This document shows, piece by piece, positions 49,284-60,324 of a DNA stretch of 64,000 bases (the stretch's first letter is position 1; each line of letters begins with the position of its first letter). The stretch lies in NCBI RefSeq assembly GCF_014042355.1, contig NZ_JACEZU010000007.1, positions 248,001-312,000 on the forward strand. Direction: 5' to 3'. This DNA is from Rugamonas apoptosis. GTDB taxonomy: Bacteria; Pseudomonadota; Gammaproteobacteria; Burkholderiales; Burkholderiaceae_D. The position numbers and the translations under genes are program-made. The notes beneath the pieces are model-generated. The model saw only the letters and a program-made list of their open reading frames with translations, was not told the origin of the DNA and did not search any database.

Positions 49284-49676
49284 TTAACGCTTCGAGAATT
49301 GTTTTGCGCGACGTGCTTTGCGCAGACCAACTTTTTTACGTTCAACTTCACGTGCATCGCGGGTCACGAAGCCGGCGCGGGCCAGATCGCCCTTCAGGGC
49401 TGCATCGTAGTCGATCAGGGCGCGGGTGATACCGTGGCGCACTGCACCTGCCTGGCCGGACTCGCCGCCGCCGTGCACGTTGACTTTGATGTCAAAACGC
49501 TCGACGTTGCCGGTCAGTTCCAGCGGTTGACGAATAACCATCAGGCCGGTTTCGCGGGAGAAGTACTCAGCCGCTGGCTTGCCGTTGACGATGATTTGGC
49601 CAGTGCCAACTTTGATGAACACGCGAGCTACTGCACTCTTGCGACGGCCGGTGCCGTAATTGTAGTTACCGATCAT
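49284..49676 (-). CDS. rpsI: 30S ribosomal protein S9
   Basis: A 130-residue ribosomal protein; starts [19 protein letters not shown] and ends in the conserved basic tail [16 protein letters not shown], which reaches the P-site tRNA. It is translated from the rplM-rpsI transcript, with a 9-bp gap after rplM. Confidence 0.97.
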   Translation of the reverse strand: MIGNYNYGTGRRKSAVARVFIKVGTGQIIVNGKPAAEYFSRETGLMVIRQPLELTGNVERFDIKVNVHGGGESGQAGAVRHGITRALIDYDAALKGDLARAGFVTRDAREVERKKVGLRKARRAKQFSKR

Positions 49677-49685
49677 GTCAGTTCC

Positions 49686-50114
49686 TTAGATTTCGAGTGC
49701 TTTAGGTTGCTGAGCAGCGTGCGGGTGGGTACCTTCGGCGTACACTTTCAGCTTCTTGATCATGGCGTAGCCCAGCGGACCTTTAGGCAGCATGCCCTTG
49801 ACCGCTTTTTCCAGCGCACGACCTGGGAAACGCTGTTGCATTTTCAGGAAGTTGGTTTCGTAGATGCCGCCTGGGTAGCCCGAGTGACGGTAGTAGGTCT
49901 TCTCGGTGGCTTTGGTGCCGGTCACGCGCAGTTTGCCTGCGTTGATGATGACGATGAAATCGCCGGTATCGACGTGAGGAGTAAATTCTGGCTTGTGTTT
50001 GCCGCGCAGTCGGAGTGCCACTTCGCTGGCAACACGTCCGAGGACTTTGTCCGTCGCGTCAATCACGAACCAGTCGCGCTGGACTTCATGTCCTTTAGCG
50101 GAAAAAGTTTTCAT
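49686..50114 (-). CDS. rplM: 50S ribosomal protein L13
   Basis: A 142-residue ribosomal protein with [20 protein letters not shown], then [20 protein letters not shown] and YRHSGYPGG. First gene of the rplM-rpsI operon, about 100 bases downstream of a good sigma-70 promoter. The long leader could carry L13 autoregulation, as known in other bacteria (inference). Confidence 0.97.
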   Translation of the reverse strand: MKTFSAKGHEVQRDWFVIDATDKVLGRVASEVALRLRGKHKPEFTPHVDTGDFIVIINAGKLRVTGTKATEKTYYRHSGYPGGIYETNFLKMQQRFPGRALEKAVKGMLPKGPLGYAMIKKLKVYAEGTHPHAAQQPKALEI

Positions 50115-50220
50115 GTTGACTTCCTAAATGAATTACACACGCTCATATGGTGGTTCCGCCATTGCTTCAGCGGACTCGGCCTTTTTGTTGATTCTTCCCT
50201 GAGCGAACGGAAAGCCGGCA

Positions 50221-50250
50221 ATTATAACCGCCCATCGCGCGCCGGGTCAA
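50221..50250 (-). promoter_or_regulatory. Sigma-70 promoter of rplM-rpsI
   Basis: On the minus strand TTGACC (50245-50250), an 18-bp spacer and TATAAT (50221-50226). Transcription would start near 50214, leaving a leader of about 100 bases. Confidence 0.75.
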
Positions 50251-50335
50251 GCCCCATGCGGGTTTGCGGGGCCGTGCCACGGCGGCGGGCCGGCTCCATT
50301 ACAATACAGTCCAGTTTTTTTAACCGGAGAATGGC

Positions 50336-50761
50336 ATGGAATGCAAAGTGAGCTGGAACGGCCCCTCGGGCATGAGTTTTTTGGCACAGACGGGCTCCGG
50401 CCATCTGGTCAACATGGATGGCGCACCCGAGGGCGGCGGCCACAACCTGGCACCGCGTCCGATGGAAATGGTGCTGCTGGGCACGGGCGGTTGCACCGCC
50501 TATGACGTGGTGCTGATCCTGAAAAAAGGCCGCGAAGACGTGCGCGGCTGCGAATGCACGCTGAAGGCCGAACGGGCCGACACGGAACCGAAGGTCTTTA
50601 CCAAGATCAACTTCCACTTCACCGTGACCGGCAAAAACCTCAAGCCGGCCGCCGTGGAGCGCGCGATCACCCTGTCGCATGATAAATATTGCTCAGCTTC
50701 CATCATGCTGGGCAAGACGGCCGAGATCACCCACTCGTTCGAGATCGTCGAAGTCGCTTAA
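50336..50761 (+). CDS. OsmC-family peroxiredoxin-like protein
   Basis: A 141-residue OsmC/Ohr-fold protein that reduces organic peroxides through two cysteines: C53 in LLGTGGCTAYDV and C119 in SHDKYCSASIML. Both are present, so thiol peroxidase activity is likely. This sequence is the YhfA-like short type rather than Ohr. It ends 1 bp before the convergent coq7 stop, with no room for a terminator. A TACAAT at 50300-50305 could be its -10 box. Confidence 0.9.
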   Translation: MECKVSWNGPSGMSFLAQTGSGHLVNMDGAPEGGGHNLAPRPMEMVLLGTGGCTAYDVVLILKKGREDVRGCECTLKAERADTEPKVFTKINFHFTVTGKNLKPAAVERAITLSHDKYCSASIMLGKTAEITHSFEIVEVA

Positions 50762-50762
50762 T

Positions 50763-51413
50763 TTATAAGTAGTAGGCGCTGCCGGTCATGACCTTGGCCA
50801 TGGCCGTCATCGCCAGCTTGACGGGCACGGGCGGCTCGATGGCGCCCAGCGCCTGAGCGGCCGCGCCGTGCGCCACTTCGTCGACCCGCATCTGTTCGAC
50901 GATGGCGCGCGATTTGGCGTCCTGCGGCGGCAGCTTCTCCAGATGGCTGGCCAAATGGGCTTCCACCTGACGTTCCGTTTCCACCACAAACCCCAGGCTG
51001 CGGGCATCGCCCAGGTAAGCGGCCACCGTACCGAGCGCATACGCACCCGCGTAGAACAAGGGATTGAGCACGCTGGGCTGCGAACCCAGTTCGGCCAGGC
51101 GCTGCGCGGTCCAGGCCAGGTGATCCTCTTCTTCCCGTCCGGCCTGCTCGAATTGCACCCGCATGGCGTCGCCGTGGGCGAAACGGGCTTGCGCATCGTA
51201 CAGGGCCTGGGCGCACACTTCACCCACATGGTTGACGCGCATCAAGCCCGCGCTGTGGCGCTGCTCGGCCTCGCTCAGCACGGCATCGGCCGCGTGGGCG
51301 CCCGGCGTGGGGCGTGAGGCGCTGGCCACGCCAGTGATCACACGCAGGGCCTTGTCGGCGCCCGTGATGAAACGGTCCAGGGGATGGTGGTATCGGTTCG
51401 CTGCCATGGTCAT
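50763..51413 (-). CDS. coq7: 3-demethoxyubiquinol 3-hydroxylase (Coq7)
   Basis: Di-iron hydroxylase in ubiquinone synthesis, the form used by betaproteobacteria in place of UbiF. Iron ligands lie in [44 protein letters not shown] and [12 protein letters not shown] (ExxH pairs). Length 216 residues is normal. It ends 1 bp from the convergent OsmC gene. Confidence 0.94.
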   Translation of the reverse strand: MTMAANRYHHPLDRFITGADKALRVITGVASASRPTPGAHAADAVLSEAEQRHSAGLMRVNHVGEVCAQALYDAQARFAHGDAMRVQFEQAGREEEDHLAWTAQRLAELGSQPSVLNPLFYAGAYALGTVAAYLGDARSLGFVVETERQVEAHLASHLEKLPPQDAKSRAIVEQMRVDEVAHGAAAQALGAIEPPVPVKLAMTAMAKVMTGSAYYL

Positions 51414-51480
51414 AATCGCAATCGGTCGGAAAGCGCCATTATAGGACCATCGCCGCGGAATGGCGCCCGGCGGGCGGCGC

Positions 51481-51912
51481 TCAGGCGTCCGCTTCCTCGC
51501 GCAACTGGCGCTGGCGCTCGATGTAGTCGGCCACCGGCCCCCGCACGTCGATGCCCGAAATGTCCTTGGCCACGCCCAGGTTCAGGCCCAGCAGGAAGGG
51601 GATGCTCTCGACCGGCACGTCCGGACAGTGCATGGCGAACGCGTCGAGGAAGCGCCGGGATTCCACCACCCGCACCACTTTCTCGCCGCTCATGAATTGC
51701 AGCACGCTGGTGATGCTGTGGCCCTTGCCGATGCTGCGATAGATGAAACGGTTGTAGGCGCGGTCGATCTGCTTGAAATCGAGCGTCTCCTTGGTCATCA
51801 AACTGGCCAGGTAACACAGGCCCGTGGCCACCCGGAAAAAGCCGGTGCCCTCGCTCTTGCTGGTGCCGCAACGGGTCACGGCCAGGATGTTGTGCTGCAG
51901 TTGCGGATTCAT
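51481..51912 (-). CDS. Conserved-looking protein of unknown function
   Basis: A 143-residue soluble protein I do not recognise. It has no signal peptide and no membrane helix. It shows mixed helical blocks ([29 protein letters not shown]) and a segment [20 protein letters not shown] near the C-terminus. Start ATG at 51912 is in a short divergent gap to the NatA-like gene. Codon use resembles its neighbours, so it is probably a real resident gene. Confidence 0.6.
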   Translation of the reverse strand: MNPQLQHNILAVTRCGTSKSEGTGFFRVATGLCYLASLMTKETLDFKQIDRAYNRFIYRSIGKGHSITSVLQFMSGEKVVRVVESRRFLDAFAMHCPDVPVESIPFLLGLNLGVAKDISGIDVRGPVADYIERQRQLREEADA

Positions 51913-52005
51913 GGCCCAGACTATAGCAAGAGAATCCGCGCTTGTGCCTTGCGTGCCAGAATTTTTGCGTGCTACTCTACATCACCGAGTCAAAAGGGAC
52001 GCCCG

Positions 52006-52806
52006 ATGATCGAGGTCAAAGGCTTGGCCAAGCGTTTCCGCCTGCCGTCTCACAAAGGCACACCGTATCAGCTGCATGATCCGCGCGAACATGATGGCTG
52101 GTTCCATGCTGTGCGCGACGTCAGCTTCCGCTGCGCGCCCGGCGAAGTGCTGGGCCTGCTCGGCCCGAACGGCGCCGGCAAGACCACCACCCTGCGCCTG
52201 CTGTCGACCGCCCTCAAGCCCGACGCCGGCAGCGTCATGGCCAACGGCGAGGACTTGCTGGCCGACCCGCTGACCGCGCGCCAGCGTATCGGCTTCCTGT
52301 CCGGCACCACCGGCCTCTATGGCCGCCTGACGGCGCGCGAGAACATCGAATATTTCGGCCGCCTGCACGGCATGAGCCCGCCCTATCTTCAGCGCCGCTG
52401 CGACGAATTGTTCGAGCTGCTGCAAATGCATGAATTCGGCAACAAGCGGGCCGACCAGCTGTCCACCGGCATGAAGCAGAAATGCGCGATCGCCCGCACC
52501 GTCGTGCACGAGCCGCAGATTGTCATCCTGGACGAACCGACCACGGGGCTGGACGTGATGTCGTCCAAGATCCTGCTCGACTTCATCGCCAGCTACAAGG
52601 CGCTGCACATCCCGCTGATCTTTTCCACCCACCACCTGCACGAGGTGGAAAAGCTGTGCGACCGGGTCTGCATCATCAACCACGGCAAGACGGCGTTCCA
52701 CGGCACCACCGAGGAATTGCGCCACCTGGGCGGCAGCGCCGACCTGTACGACGCCTTTATCTGCGTCATCAACCACGGGGGCGCGCCATGTGGACCATCT
52801 ACCTGA
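52006..52806 (+). CDS. ABC transporter ATP-binding protein, NatA type
   Basis: Nucleotide-binding subunit of an ABC-2 exporter. Walker A is GPNGAGKT at 53-60, the signature is LSTGMKQK, Walker B is [12 protein letters not shown], and the switch His lies in [10 protein letters not shown]. The frame is open upstream to 51460, but ATG at 52006 follows AAAAGGGA and begins the ABC domain ([11 protein letters not shown]). A 25-residue insert after the first strands is unusual but seen in NatA-like proteins. Its end overlaps the permease start by 19 bases. The pair resembles sodium-efflux NatAB; actual substrate unknown. Confidence 0.88.
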   Translation: MIEVKGLAKRFRLPSHKGTPYQLHDPREHDGWFHAVRDVSFRCAPGEVLGLLGPNGAGKTTTLRLLSTALKPDAGSVMANGEDLLADPLTARQRIGFLSGTTGLYGRLTARENIEYFGRLHGMSPPYLQRRCDELFELLQMHEFGNKRADQLSTGMKQKCAIARTVVHEPQIVILDEPTTGLDVMSSKILLDFIASYKALHIPLIFSTHHLHEVEKLCDRVCIINHGKTAFHGTTEELRHLGGSADLYDAFICVINHGGAPCGPST

Positions 52807-53984
52807 AGGAAATGCTGGAGCTGATACGGGACCGCAAGACCTTCATCTTCACCGTCTTCATCCCCATCTTCGCCATGCCGCTGATCTTCACCGGCTTTGG
52901 TTACCTGTCGTCCTCCATGTTCCGCCACGCCAACACGGCGGAAATGACCTACAGCATCTTCGGGCAGCAGAACGCCCCCCAGCTGAGCGCCCGCTTCGCC
53001 CGCGAAAAGGGCTTCCGCGAAGTGAAGCTGGCCGGGCCGGACGAGATCAAGGCGGCCATCGCGGACGACCGCATCAAGTTCGCCTTGATCATCCCGGAGG
53101 GTTTTGAAACCCGCTTGGCCCACCAGCAGCAAGCGGCCGTCGCCCTGCATTACAACAACGCCACGCCCATCGACGTGACCCGCAAGCGCGTGATGACCGT
53201 GATCCACGCCCAGAACAGCGCGCTGCGCGAGCAGGCGCTGCTGGCCCTGGGCCTGAGCCAGAACCAGCTGCGCTTCGCGCTCAATCCCATCAAGCTGGAG
53301 GAGCATTCCACGGCCGACAAACGGGAACAGATGGGCGCCCTGTTCGGCGGCTTCCTGCCGTACATCCTGCTGATGGTGTGCCTGATGGCGGCCATGTACC
53401 CGGCCATCGACACCGGCGCCGGCGAGAAGGAACGGGGCACGCTGGAAACGCTGCTGCTGGCACCCGTGCCGCGTTCGGCCATCGTGGTGGCCAAGTTCCT
53501 GGTACTGTTCAGCATCGGCCTCACCTCGGCCCTGCTGATGGTGGTCAGCCTCGGTTTGCTGCTGTTCTTCTTCGGCCACGCCATCGAAGGCAACCTGGCC
53601 ATGATGTTGCACGCCATCGGCGTGGCGGACCTGGCCATGGTGGCCCTGATGCTGATTCCCACCGCCGCCATCTTCGCTTCCCTCTTGCTGGCCATTTCCG
53701 TCTACGCTAAAAGCTACAAGGAGGCGGCCGGGCTGATCTCACCGCTGATCATCGTCACCATCCTGCCCACCCTCGTGGCCCTGCTGCCGGGGGTGGAAAT
53801 GAACTGGTTCTGGGCCATGGTGCCGCTCACCAACGTGTCGCTGGCCATGAAGGAACTGGTCAAGGGCACCATGGATTACCGCATGTTTTCCATGATCCTG
53901 CTGTCGACCACGCTCACGGCCGGCGCCATGCTGGCCCTGTGCCGCTGGTGGTTCAACCGCGAGCAGGTACTGTTTCGCAACTGA
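52788..53984 (+). CDS. ABC-2 transporter permease, NatB type
   Basis: A 398-residue membrane protein. One N-terminal helix (TFIFTVFIPIFAMPLIFTGF) is followed by a periplasmic domain of about 170 residues, then about five helices (YILLMVCLMAAMYPAI, ALLMVVSLGLLLFFFG and others) with the ABC-2 motif GEKERGTLETLLLAPVPRS between them. This layout is typical of NatB/YhaP-type permeases. Its ATG lies inside the ATPase gene (19-base overlap), so the two are translationally coupled. Confidence 0.88.
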   Translation: MWTIYLKEMLELIRDRKTFIFTVFIPIFAMPLIFTGFGYLSSSMFRHANTAEMTYSIFGQQNAPQLSARFAREKGFREVKLAGPDEIKAAIADDRIKFALIIPEGFETRLAHQQQAAVALHYNNATPIDVTRKRVMTVIHAQNSALREQALLALGLSQNQLRFALNPIKLEEHSTADKREQMGALFGGFLPYILLMVCLMAAMYPAIDTGAGEKERGTLETLLLAPVPRSAIVVAKFLVLFSIGLTSALLMVVSLGLLLFFFGHAIEGNLAMMLHAIGVADLAMVALMLIPTAAIFASLLLAISVYAKSYKEAAGLISPLIIVTILPTLVALLPGVEMNWFWAMVPLTNVSLAMKELVKGTMDYRMFSMILLSTTLTAGAMLALCRWWFNREQVLFRN

Positions 53985-54218
53985 ACTTGCGCAACCGGGT
54001 TTGCGAAATTAGCCTTCCAGCAACAAGGGCCGCCGCCAACGCACCAGATGGCCGGCGTTCCAGTCCACCGTTTGCGCACTCTGGCGCATCCTTCGCGCCG
54101 CCTGTCGCAATCGCTCCCCGCGCCTGTCGCAAATTCAATACAATGCACCATGTAAAAAGTGCTTATTCGTTCTGCAATGCCGCCAACCAGCCGTTACAGA
54201 ACCAGGACAGGAGTCACA

Positions 54219-55112
<894 letters not shown>

Positions 55113-55127
55113 CGATAAGGGCCTGCC

Positions 55128-58100
55128 ATGTTAGCCATCGCCCTGTTCGAGGCACGCCAGCGGCTCAAGCTGCTGTCGACCTGGGTTTATTTCGGCATGT
55201 TCCTGCTGCTGGCCCTGCTGTGGATGGCGGCCGCCGGCGGCGTGTTCAAGGCCGCCGTGGTGTCGTTCGGCAGCGTGGCCATCAACGCGCCGCGCTCGCT
55301 GATGATCACCGTCAGCTACCTCGGTTCGCTGGGCGTGATCGTGATGGCGGCCATGATGGGCCGCGCGGTGCAGCAGGATTTCGAATATGACATGCACCAC
55401 TTCTTCTTCAGCGCGCCGATCGCCAAGCACCAGTACATGTTTGGCCGTTTCCTGGGCGCCTTCCTGAGCCTGGCCGTGATTTTCACCAGCCTGCCGCTGG
55501 GCGCCTGGCTGGGCACTTACCTGCCCGGCCTCGACGCCGAGCGGCTGGGCCATCCAGGCCCGCTGGCCTTCCTGATGCCGTATGTGAGCACCATGCTGCC
55601 CGACATCTTCATCTTCGGCGCCGTGTTCTTCATCCTGGCCGCGCTCACGCGGCGCATGCTACCGGTCTACATCAGCAGTGTCGTCATGCTGATCGGCTAC
55701 ATCGTCGCGCCCGACCTGGCGCGCGACCTCGACTACAAAACCCTGGCCGCCCTGATCGATCCGTTCGGCACGACGGCCATCGTCCGCCTCACCGAGTACT
55801 GGCCCATCGCCGAGCGCAACACGCGCATGGTATGGCTGGAAGGGGTGTTCCTGCTCAACCGCGCGATCTGGTGCGGCCTGGGCCTGGCGGCGCTGCTGCT
55901 CGGCTACTGGCGCTTCCACTTCATCGCCAGCGTCGACAGCGGCGCCGACCGGCGCGCCGACAAGGAAGCGGCGCCAGCGGCCGCCTCCGCCCCCACCGCG
56001 CTGCAGGAGCGGCCCGATTTCGCGGCCCGCAGCCTGGGTCTGCTGCTGGCACGCATGAGCTGGCTGAACCTGCGCGAGACGACCAAGAACATCTACTTCC
56101 TCGTCATCGTGCTGGCCGGCGTGCTGATGATGTACGCCAGCGCGATCGACCTCGGTTCCATGTTCGGCACCAACACCTACCCCGTCACCTACATGGTGCT
56201 GGACGCCGTGTCGAGCATCTTCGCGCTGTTCATGCTGATCATCACCACCTTCTACGCGGGCGAACTGGTGTGGCGCGAACGGGAAGCGCGCATGGCCCAG
56301 ATGCTGGACGCCCTGCCCATCCCCAGCTGGCTGCCGCTGATGGCCAAGCTGATCGCGCTGGTGGGCTTGCAGGCGCTGCTGATGGTGGTGGTCATGCTGT
56401 GCGGCATGTCGATCCAGATATTCAAGGGCTATTTCCTGCTGGAGCCGGGCCTGTACCTGCACCAGCTGTTTTTGATCCAGCTGCCCGGCTACGCGCTGGT
56501 GGCGGTGCTGGCCATCACGCTGCAAGTACTGGTCAACCAGAAGTACCTGGGCTACTTCGCCATGATCGTGTACTACCTGGCCACCATCACGCTCAGCTCC
56601 ATCGGCCTGGATCACCCGATGCTGTTGTATGGCATCACGCCCACCATCGTCTACTCGGCCCTGAACGGCTACGGCCACGCATTGGCGCGCGAATGGTGGT
56701 TCGACCTGTACTGGGGCGGCGCGGCCATCGTGCTGGTGGTGCTGTCGCTGCTGTTCTGGGCCCGCGGCACCAACGGCGAATGGCGCCAGCGCCTGCAACT
56801 GGCCCGCCACGGCCTGACGGCGCCCGTGCTGCGCACGCTGGCGGCCGGGCTGCTGGTGTTCGGCGGCGCCGGTGGCGTGCTGTTCTACAACATGCACATC
56901 GCCAACGCCTACCACTCGACCTGGGGCAAGGAGGAACAGCGGGCCCGCTACGAACGCCAGTACAAGAAATTCGCCGCCCTGCCCCAGCCCCGTATCACGG
57001 ACGTCACCCTCAAGCTCGATATCGTGCCGGAACAGCGCCGGCTGCTGGCCCAGGGCCGTTACGTGCTGCGCAACCGCACCCAGCAAGCCATCGCCACCGT
57101 GCTGGTGCAGCAAGACATGATGGCAAGCATCCGCGCCATGCGCTTCAGCCAGCCCGTGCGGCCCGGTCTGCGCGATACGGAACTGGGCTTCTACAGCTAC
57201 CAGCTGGCCACGCCGCTGGCCCCGGGCGCCCAACTGGCGCTGGAATTCGAGCTGGAATTCGCGCCCAAGGGCATCCTCGGCCTGGGCCAGGACACGCCGG
57301 TGGCGGCCAACGGCACCTTCTTCAACAACGACGTGCTGCCCCACATCGGCTACCAGCAGCGGGCCGAGCTGGACGACGCGCGCGACCGCCGCCGCCACGA
57401 CCTGCCCCCGCGCGAGCGCATGCTGCCGCGCGACGACCCGCGCGGCCTGGCCAACAATGAAGTGAGCAACGACGCCGACTGGATCCATTTCGACGCCACC
57501 GTCAGCACCAGCGCCGACCAGACCGCCATCGCGCCGGGCACGCTGGCCAAGGAATGGCGCGCCAACGGCCGCCACTACTTCCATTACCAGATGGACCAGC
57601 CCATGCTCAATTTCTACGCCGTGCAGTCGGCCCGCTACCAGGTGCGGCGCGACTGGTGGCAGGACGTGGGCATCGAGCTGTACTACCACCCCGGCCACGA
57701 GTTCAACCTGGAGCGCATCGACCACGGCCTCAAGGACGGGCTGGACTACTGCACCCGCAACTTCGGCCCCTACCAGTTCAAGGTGCTGCGGGTGGTGGAA
57801 TTCCCCCGGTTCGCCGCGTTCGCGCAATCGTTCCCGAACACCATCCCGTTCTCGGAAAGCGTGGGCTTCATCGCCAAGGTGGACGACAAGAATCCCAAGG
57901 ATATCGACTACCCGTTCTATGTGAGCGCGCATGAAGTGGCGCACCAGTGGTGGGGCCATCAACTGGTGGGCGGCAACGCCCGTGGCGCCAGCGCGCTGAG
58001 CGAGACGCTGGCCGAATACTCGGCGCTGATGGTGATGCAGCAGCGCTACGGGGCCGGCAAGATGCGCCGCTTCCTGCGCTACGACCTCAACAAATACTTG

Positions 58101-58703
58101 CTGGGCCGGGCGCTGGAGCGCAAGAAGGAATTGCCGCTGGCCGAGAACGAAAACCAGGACTACATCCACTACAACAAGGGCAGCCTGGCCATGTATCTGC
58201 TGCAGGACCGGATCGGCGCGGCGCGCGTCAACGCCGCCTTGCGCACACTGCTGGCCGAGTACGGCAAGCGCGGCGGTCCCTACCCTGGCGTGACGGTGCT
58301 GGTGGACGCGCTGCGCCGCATCACGCCACCCGAGCATGCCTACCTGATCGACGACTTGTTCGAGCAGATCGTGCTGTACGAAAACCACGCCGTGTCGGCC
58401 ACGGCGCGCAAGCTGGCCGACGGCCGCTATGAAGTGCAACTGGCCGTCAGCGCGGCCAAGGTCAAAGCCAACGAACAGGGCGCGGAGCAGGACGTGCCGC
58501 TGCATGACTGGATCGACATCGGCCTGGATGATGCGAACGGCAACCCCTTGCTGCGCCAGCGCGTGCGCATGGAGCGCAAGGACAACCGCTACACGCTGCT
58601 GGTGTCCGGCCGCCCGGCCCGCGCCGGTATCGACCCCGACAACAAGCTGATCGACCGCAAGCCGGACGACAACATGGTCAACGTGGAGATGGAAGCGCGC
58701 TAG
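55128..58703 (+). CDS. ABC-2 permease fused to M1-family metallopeptidase
   Basis: A 1191-residue fusion. The N-terminal half (about 1-580) is an ABC-2-type permease with roughly twelve membrane segments in two blocks separated by a soluble linker. The C-terminal half (about 620-1190) is an M1 aminopeptidase with zinc motif HEVAH at 935-939 and the downstream Glu in [11 protein letters not shown] (E959). The spacing to the Glu is one residue longer than in classical M1 enzymes, which I believe is usual for this bacterial fusion. The peptidase should face the periplasm. With the ATPase 15 bp upstream it forms a complete transporter. Substrate unknown. Confidence 0.9.
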   Translation: MLAIALFEARQRLKLLSTWVYFGMFLLLALLWMAAAGGVFKAAVVSFGSVAINAPRSLMITVSYLGSLGVIVMAAMMGRAVQQDFEYDMHHFFFSAPIAKHQYMFGRFLGAFLSLAVIFTSLPLGAWLGTYLPGLDAERLGHPGPLAFLMPYVSTMLPDIFIFGAVFFILAALTRRMLPVYISSVVMLIGYIVAPDLARDLDYKTLAALIDPFGTTAIVRLTEYWPIAERNTRMVWLEGVFLLNRAIWCGLGLAALLLGYWRFHFIASVDSGADRRADKEAAPAAASAPTALQERPDFAARSLGLLLARMSWLNLRETTKNIYFLVIVLAGVLMMYASAIDLGSMFGTNTYPVTYMVLDAVSSIFALFMLIITTFYAGELVWREREARMAQMLDALPIPSWLPLMAKLIALVGLQALLMVVVMLCGMSIQIFKGYFLLEPGLYLHQLFLIQLPGYALVAVLAITLQVLVNQKYLGYFAMIVYYLATITLSSIGLDHPMLLYGITPTIVYSALNGYGHALAREWWFDLYWGGAAIVLVVLSLLFWARGTNGEWRQRLQLARHGLTAPVLRTLAAGLLVFGGAGGVLFYNMHIANAYHSTWGKEEQRARYERQYKKFAALPQPRITDVTLKLDIVPEQRRLLAQGRYVLRNRTQQAIATVLVQQDMMASIRAMRFSQPVRPGLRDTELGFYSYQLATPLAPGAQLALEFELEFAPKGILGLGQDTPVAANGTFFNNDVLPHIGYQQRAELDDARDRRRHDLPPRERMLPRDDPRGLANNEVSNDADWIHFDATVSTSADQTAIAPGTLAKEWRANGRHYFHYQMDQPMLNFYAVQSARYQVRRDWWQDVGIELYYHPGHEFNLERIDHGLKDGLDYCTRNFGPYQFKVLRVVEFPRFAAFAQSFPNTIPFSESVGFIAKVDDKNPKDIDYPFYVSAHEVAHQWWGHQLVGGNARGASALSETLAEYSALMVMQQRYGAGKMRRFLRYDLNKYLLGRALERKKELPLAENENQDYIHYNKGSLAMYLLQDRIGAARVNAALRTLLAEYGKRGGPYPGVTVLVDALRRITPPEHAYLIDDLFEQIVLYENHAVSATARKLADGRYEVQLAVSAAKVKANEQGAEQDVPLHDWIDIGLDDANGNPLLRQRVRMERKDNRYTLLVSGRPARAGIDPDNKLIDRKPDDNMVNVEMEAR

Positions 58704-58738
58704 CGGCGTGCCGGGCGAACGAGTCGAGCCCGAACCAA

Positions 58739-59221
58739 TCAGGCCGTCGTGAACAAGGTGCTGAGCAGGCTGGAATTGACGAACGCCTGGATCACGGTGC
58801 CCGCCAGCGAGGGGTTGGATTTGAGCAAGTCGGCCCAGTTCGACGAGGCTTGCGTGGACGGCAAGTCCGCCAGCACACCGGCGCCATTGTAGATGCCGGA
58901 GGTGGACGTGGTGGTGGAGCCCGTCAGCGTGCCGATCACGCCCAGTTGCAACGCCTGTTGGGCAAGATAGCTGGTATTGCTTCCTGGCACGGGCACGCTG
59001 ACGGGCTCCGCCAGGATGCCGGCCTGTTGCAGCGATTCCAGCAAGCCGCTGGGGGTGTAGACGGTAACGCCCGTCGAGCCTCCCAGCGACGCCACCACGG
59101 CTTGCTGCGCCGACAGGGCAACAGCGGCGTCGGCCAGTCCGGCACCGCCATTGGACTGCACCGGCGGCACATAAGTCTGGTAAGACGGCGAGGACGTGAC
59201 GGAATTGAGCGCGATGGTCAT
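58739..59221 (-). CDS. Small Ser/Thr/Gly-rich protein of unknown function
   Basis: A 160-residue protein I do not recognise. There are no cysteines, no signal peptide and no membrane helix. It shows low-complexity stretches (GTLTGSTTTSTSGIYNG), an alanine-rich helix (LADAAVALSAQQAVVASLG) and a C-terminal segment SLAGTVIQAFVNSSLLSTLF. ATG at 59221 follows AGGAG; a GTG nine bases earlier sits inside that site. It is convergent with the permease-peptidase gene. It may be a structural or surface-associated protein, but this is only a guess from composition. Confidence 0.6.
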   Translation of the reverse strand: MTIALNSVTSSPSYQTYVPPVQSNGGAGLADAAVALSAQQAVVASLGGSTGVTVYTPSGLLESLQQAGILAEPVSVPVPGSNTSYLAQQALQLGVIGTLTGSTTTSTSGIYNGAGVLADLPSTQASSNWADLLKSNPSLAGTVIQAFVNSSLLSTLFTTA

Positions 59222-59312
59222 GGCTGGCACTCCTGATACTTCACTATAGGAGGCGCGGCAAGCGGACGCAAGTGTGCGCGGGCGCGGTGGGGTCCGGCAG
59301 GTTCATTCCAGC

Positions 59313-60227
59313 TTACTCCACGGCAGCGGCCAGCCTGACCGCCAGTTCACGTAACCAGGCCGCGCCCCCTTCCCCGTTCCACACCAGCGCCACCTGTTCC
59401 ACGCACTGATACGCGCAATCGGTCACATGGATGCGGCGCAACTGCTCGCCGGCCAGCGCGAAGTCGGGCAAATAAGCCAGCGCTTCGCCGCCGCGCACCA
59501 GCGCCAGCAGCAATTGCAGGTCATCGGCCCAGTAACGTATCTTGCGCGGTAACTGATCGTCGCGCCAGCCGTCGGCGCGGGCGCCGCGCAGCACGCCACA
59601 GAACAGGGAACGGGAGGGACAGACAAAATCATGCGCCAGCACCTCGACCGTGCTGGCGTGCAACACCGGCCCCGGCGGCCAGGCCGCCACCAGCGGATGG
59701 GTCGGCCCCGCCGCCAACTGCAAGGTGACGCTGCCCAGCGCCGTCGTCTGCCACTGCGCCGACCAGTGCGCGCCCTGGCCCGCCGTCACGCCATCTGTGA
59801 CGATGGCCGCGTCCAGCTCGCCGCGCGCCAGCGCCGCCAGCGCCTCATCCTCAAACATGGCATGCAGGTGCAGCCGCGCCGCCGGATAGGGACGCAAGGC
59901 TTGCGCCAGCGCGTGGCCGTGGCGCCACAACAGGATGGCGGGGCCGCCGATCCGGCACACCACGTCGGCCTGTTCGCCCATCACGTCGCTGCGGGCCTGG
60001 TCGGCCAGCGCCAGCAGCGTCTGGGCCCGCTGCAACAATAATTGGCCATGGCCGTTCAGCGTCAATTGCCGGGCGCCCCGGTCGAACAGGGGCTTGCCCA
60101 GGTCGTCCTCCAGCCGGCGGATGGCCTTGGACACGGCCGACGGCGTCAAATGCAATTCCTCGGCCGCCGCGCCCAGCGAGGGGCTGTGGGCCGCGCGGGT
60201 GAAGATGCGCAGGTCGCTCAGGTTCAT
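59313..60227 (-). CDS. LysR-family transcriptional regulator
   Basis: 304 residues: an N-terminal winged helix-turn-helix (LRIFTRAAHSPSLGAAAEEL, then HLTPSAVSKAIRRLEDDLG) and a C-terminal substrate-binding domain (about 90-300). It is divergent from the NADP-dependent oxidoreductase gene with a 97-bp gap, the usual LysR arrangement, so it probably controls that gene and itself. Confidence 0.9.
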   Translation of the reverse strand: MNLSDLRIFTRAAHSPSLGAAAEELHLTPSAVSKAIRRLEDDLGKPLFDRGARQLTLNGHGQLLLQRAQTLLALADQARSDVMGEQADVVCRIGGPAILLWRHGHALAQALRPYPAARLHLHAMFEDEALAALARGELDAAIVTDGVTAGQGAHWSAQWQTTALGSVTLQLAAGPTHPLVAAWPPGPVLHASTVEVLAHDFVCPSRSLFCGVLRGARADGWRDDQLPRKIRYWADDLQLLLALVRGGEALAYLPDFALAGEQLRRIHVTDCAYQCVEQVALVWNGEGGAAWLRELAVRLAAAVE

Positions 60228-60324
60228 CGTTTCCTATCAGGACATGAATAGTGAATTTAAGTTGCTTTACTGGATACGATCGCCATCATACCATCGCCGT
60301 TTTCCTTCTCGCATCGCGCCCCTC

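Noticed and set aside
55659..58505. 948-codon minus-strand frame opposite the permease-peptidase gene
   Set aside because: Lies antisense to a recognised fusion protein; sequence is repetitive His/Gln/Val/Arg-rich translation noise.
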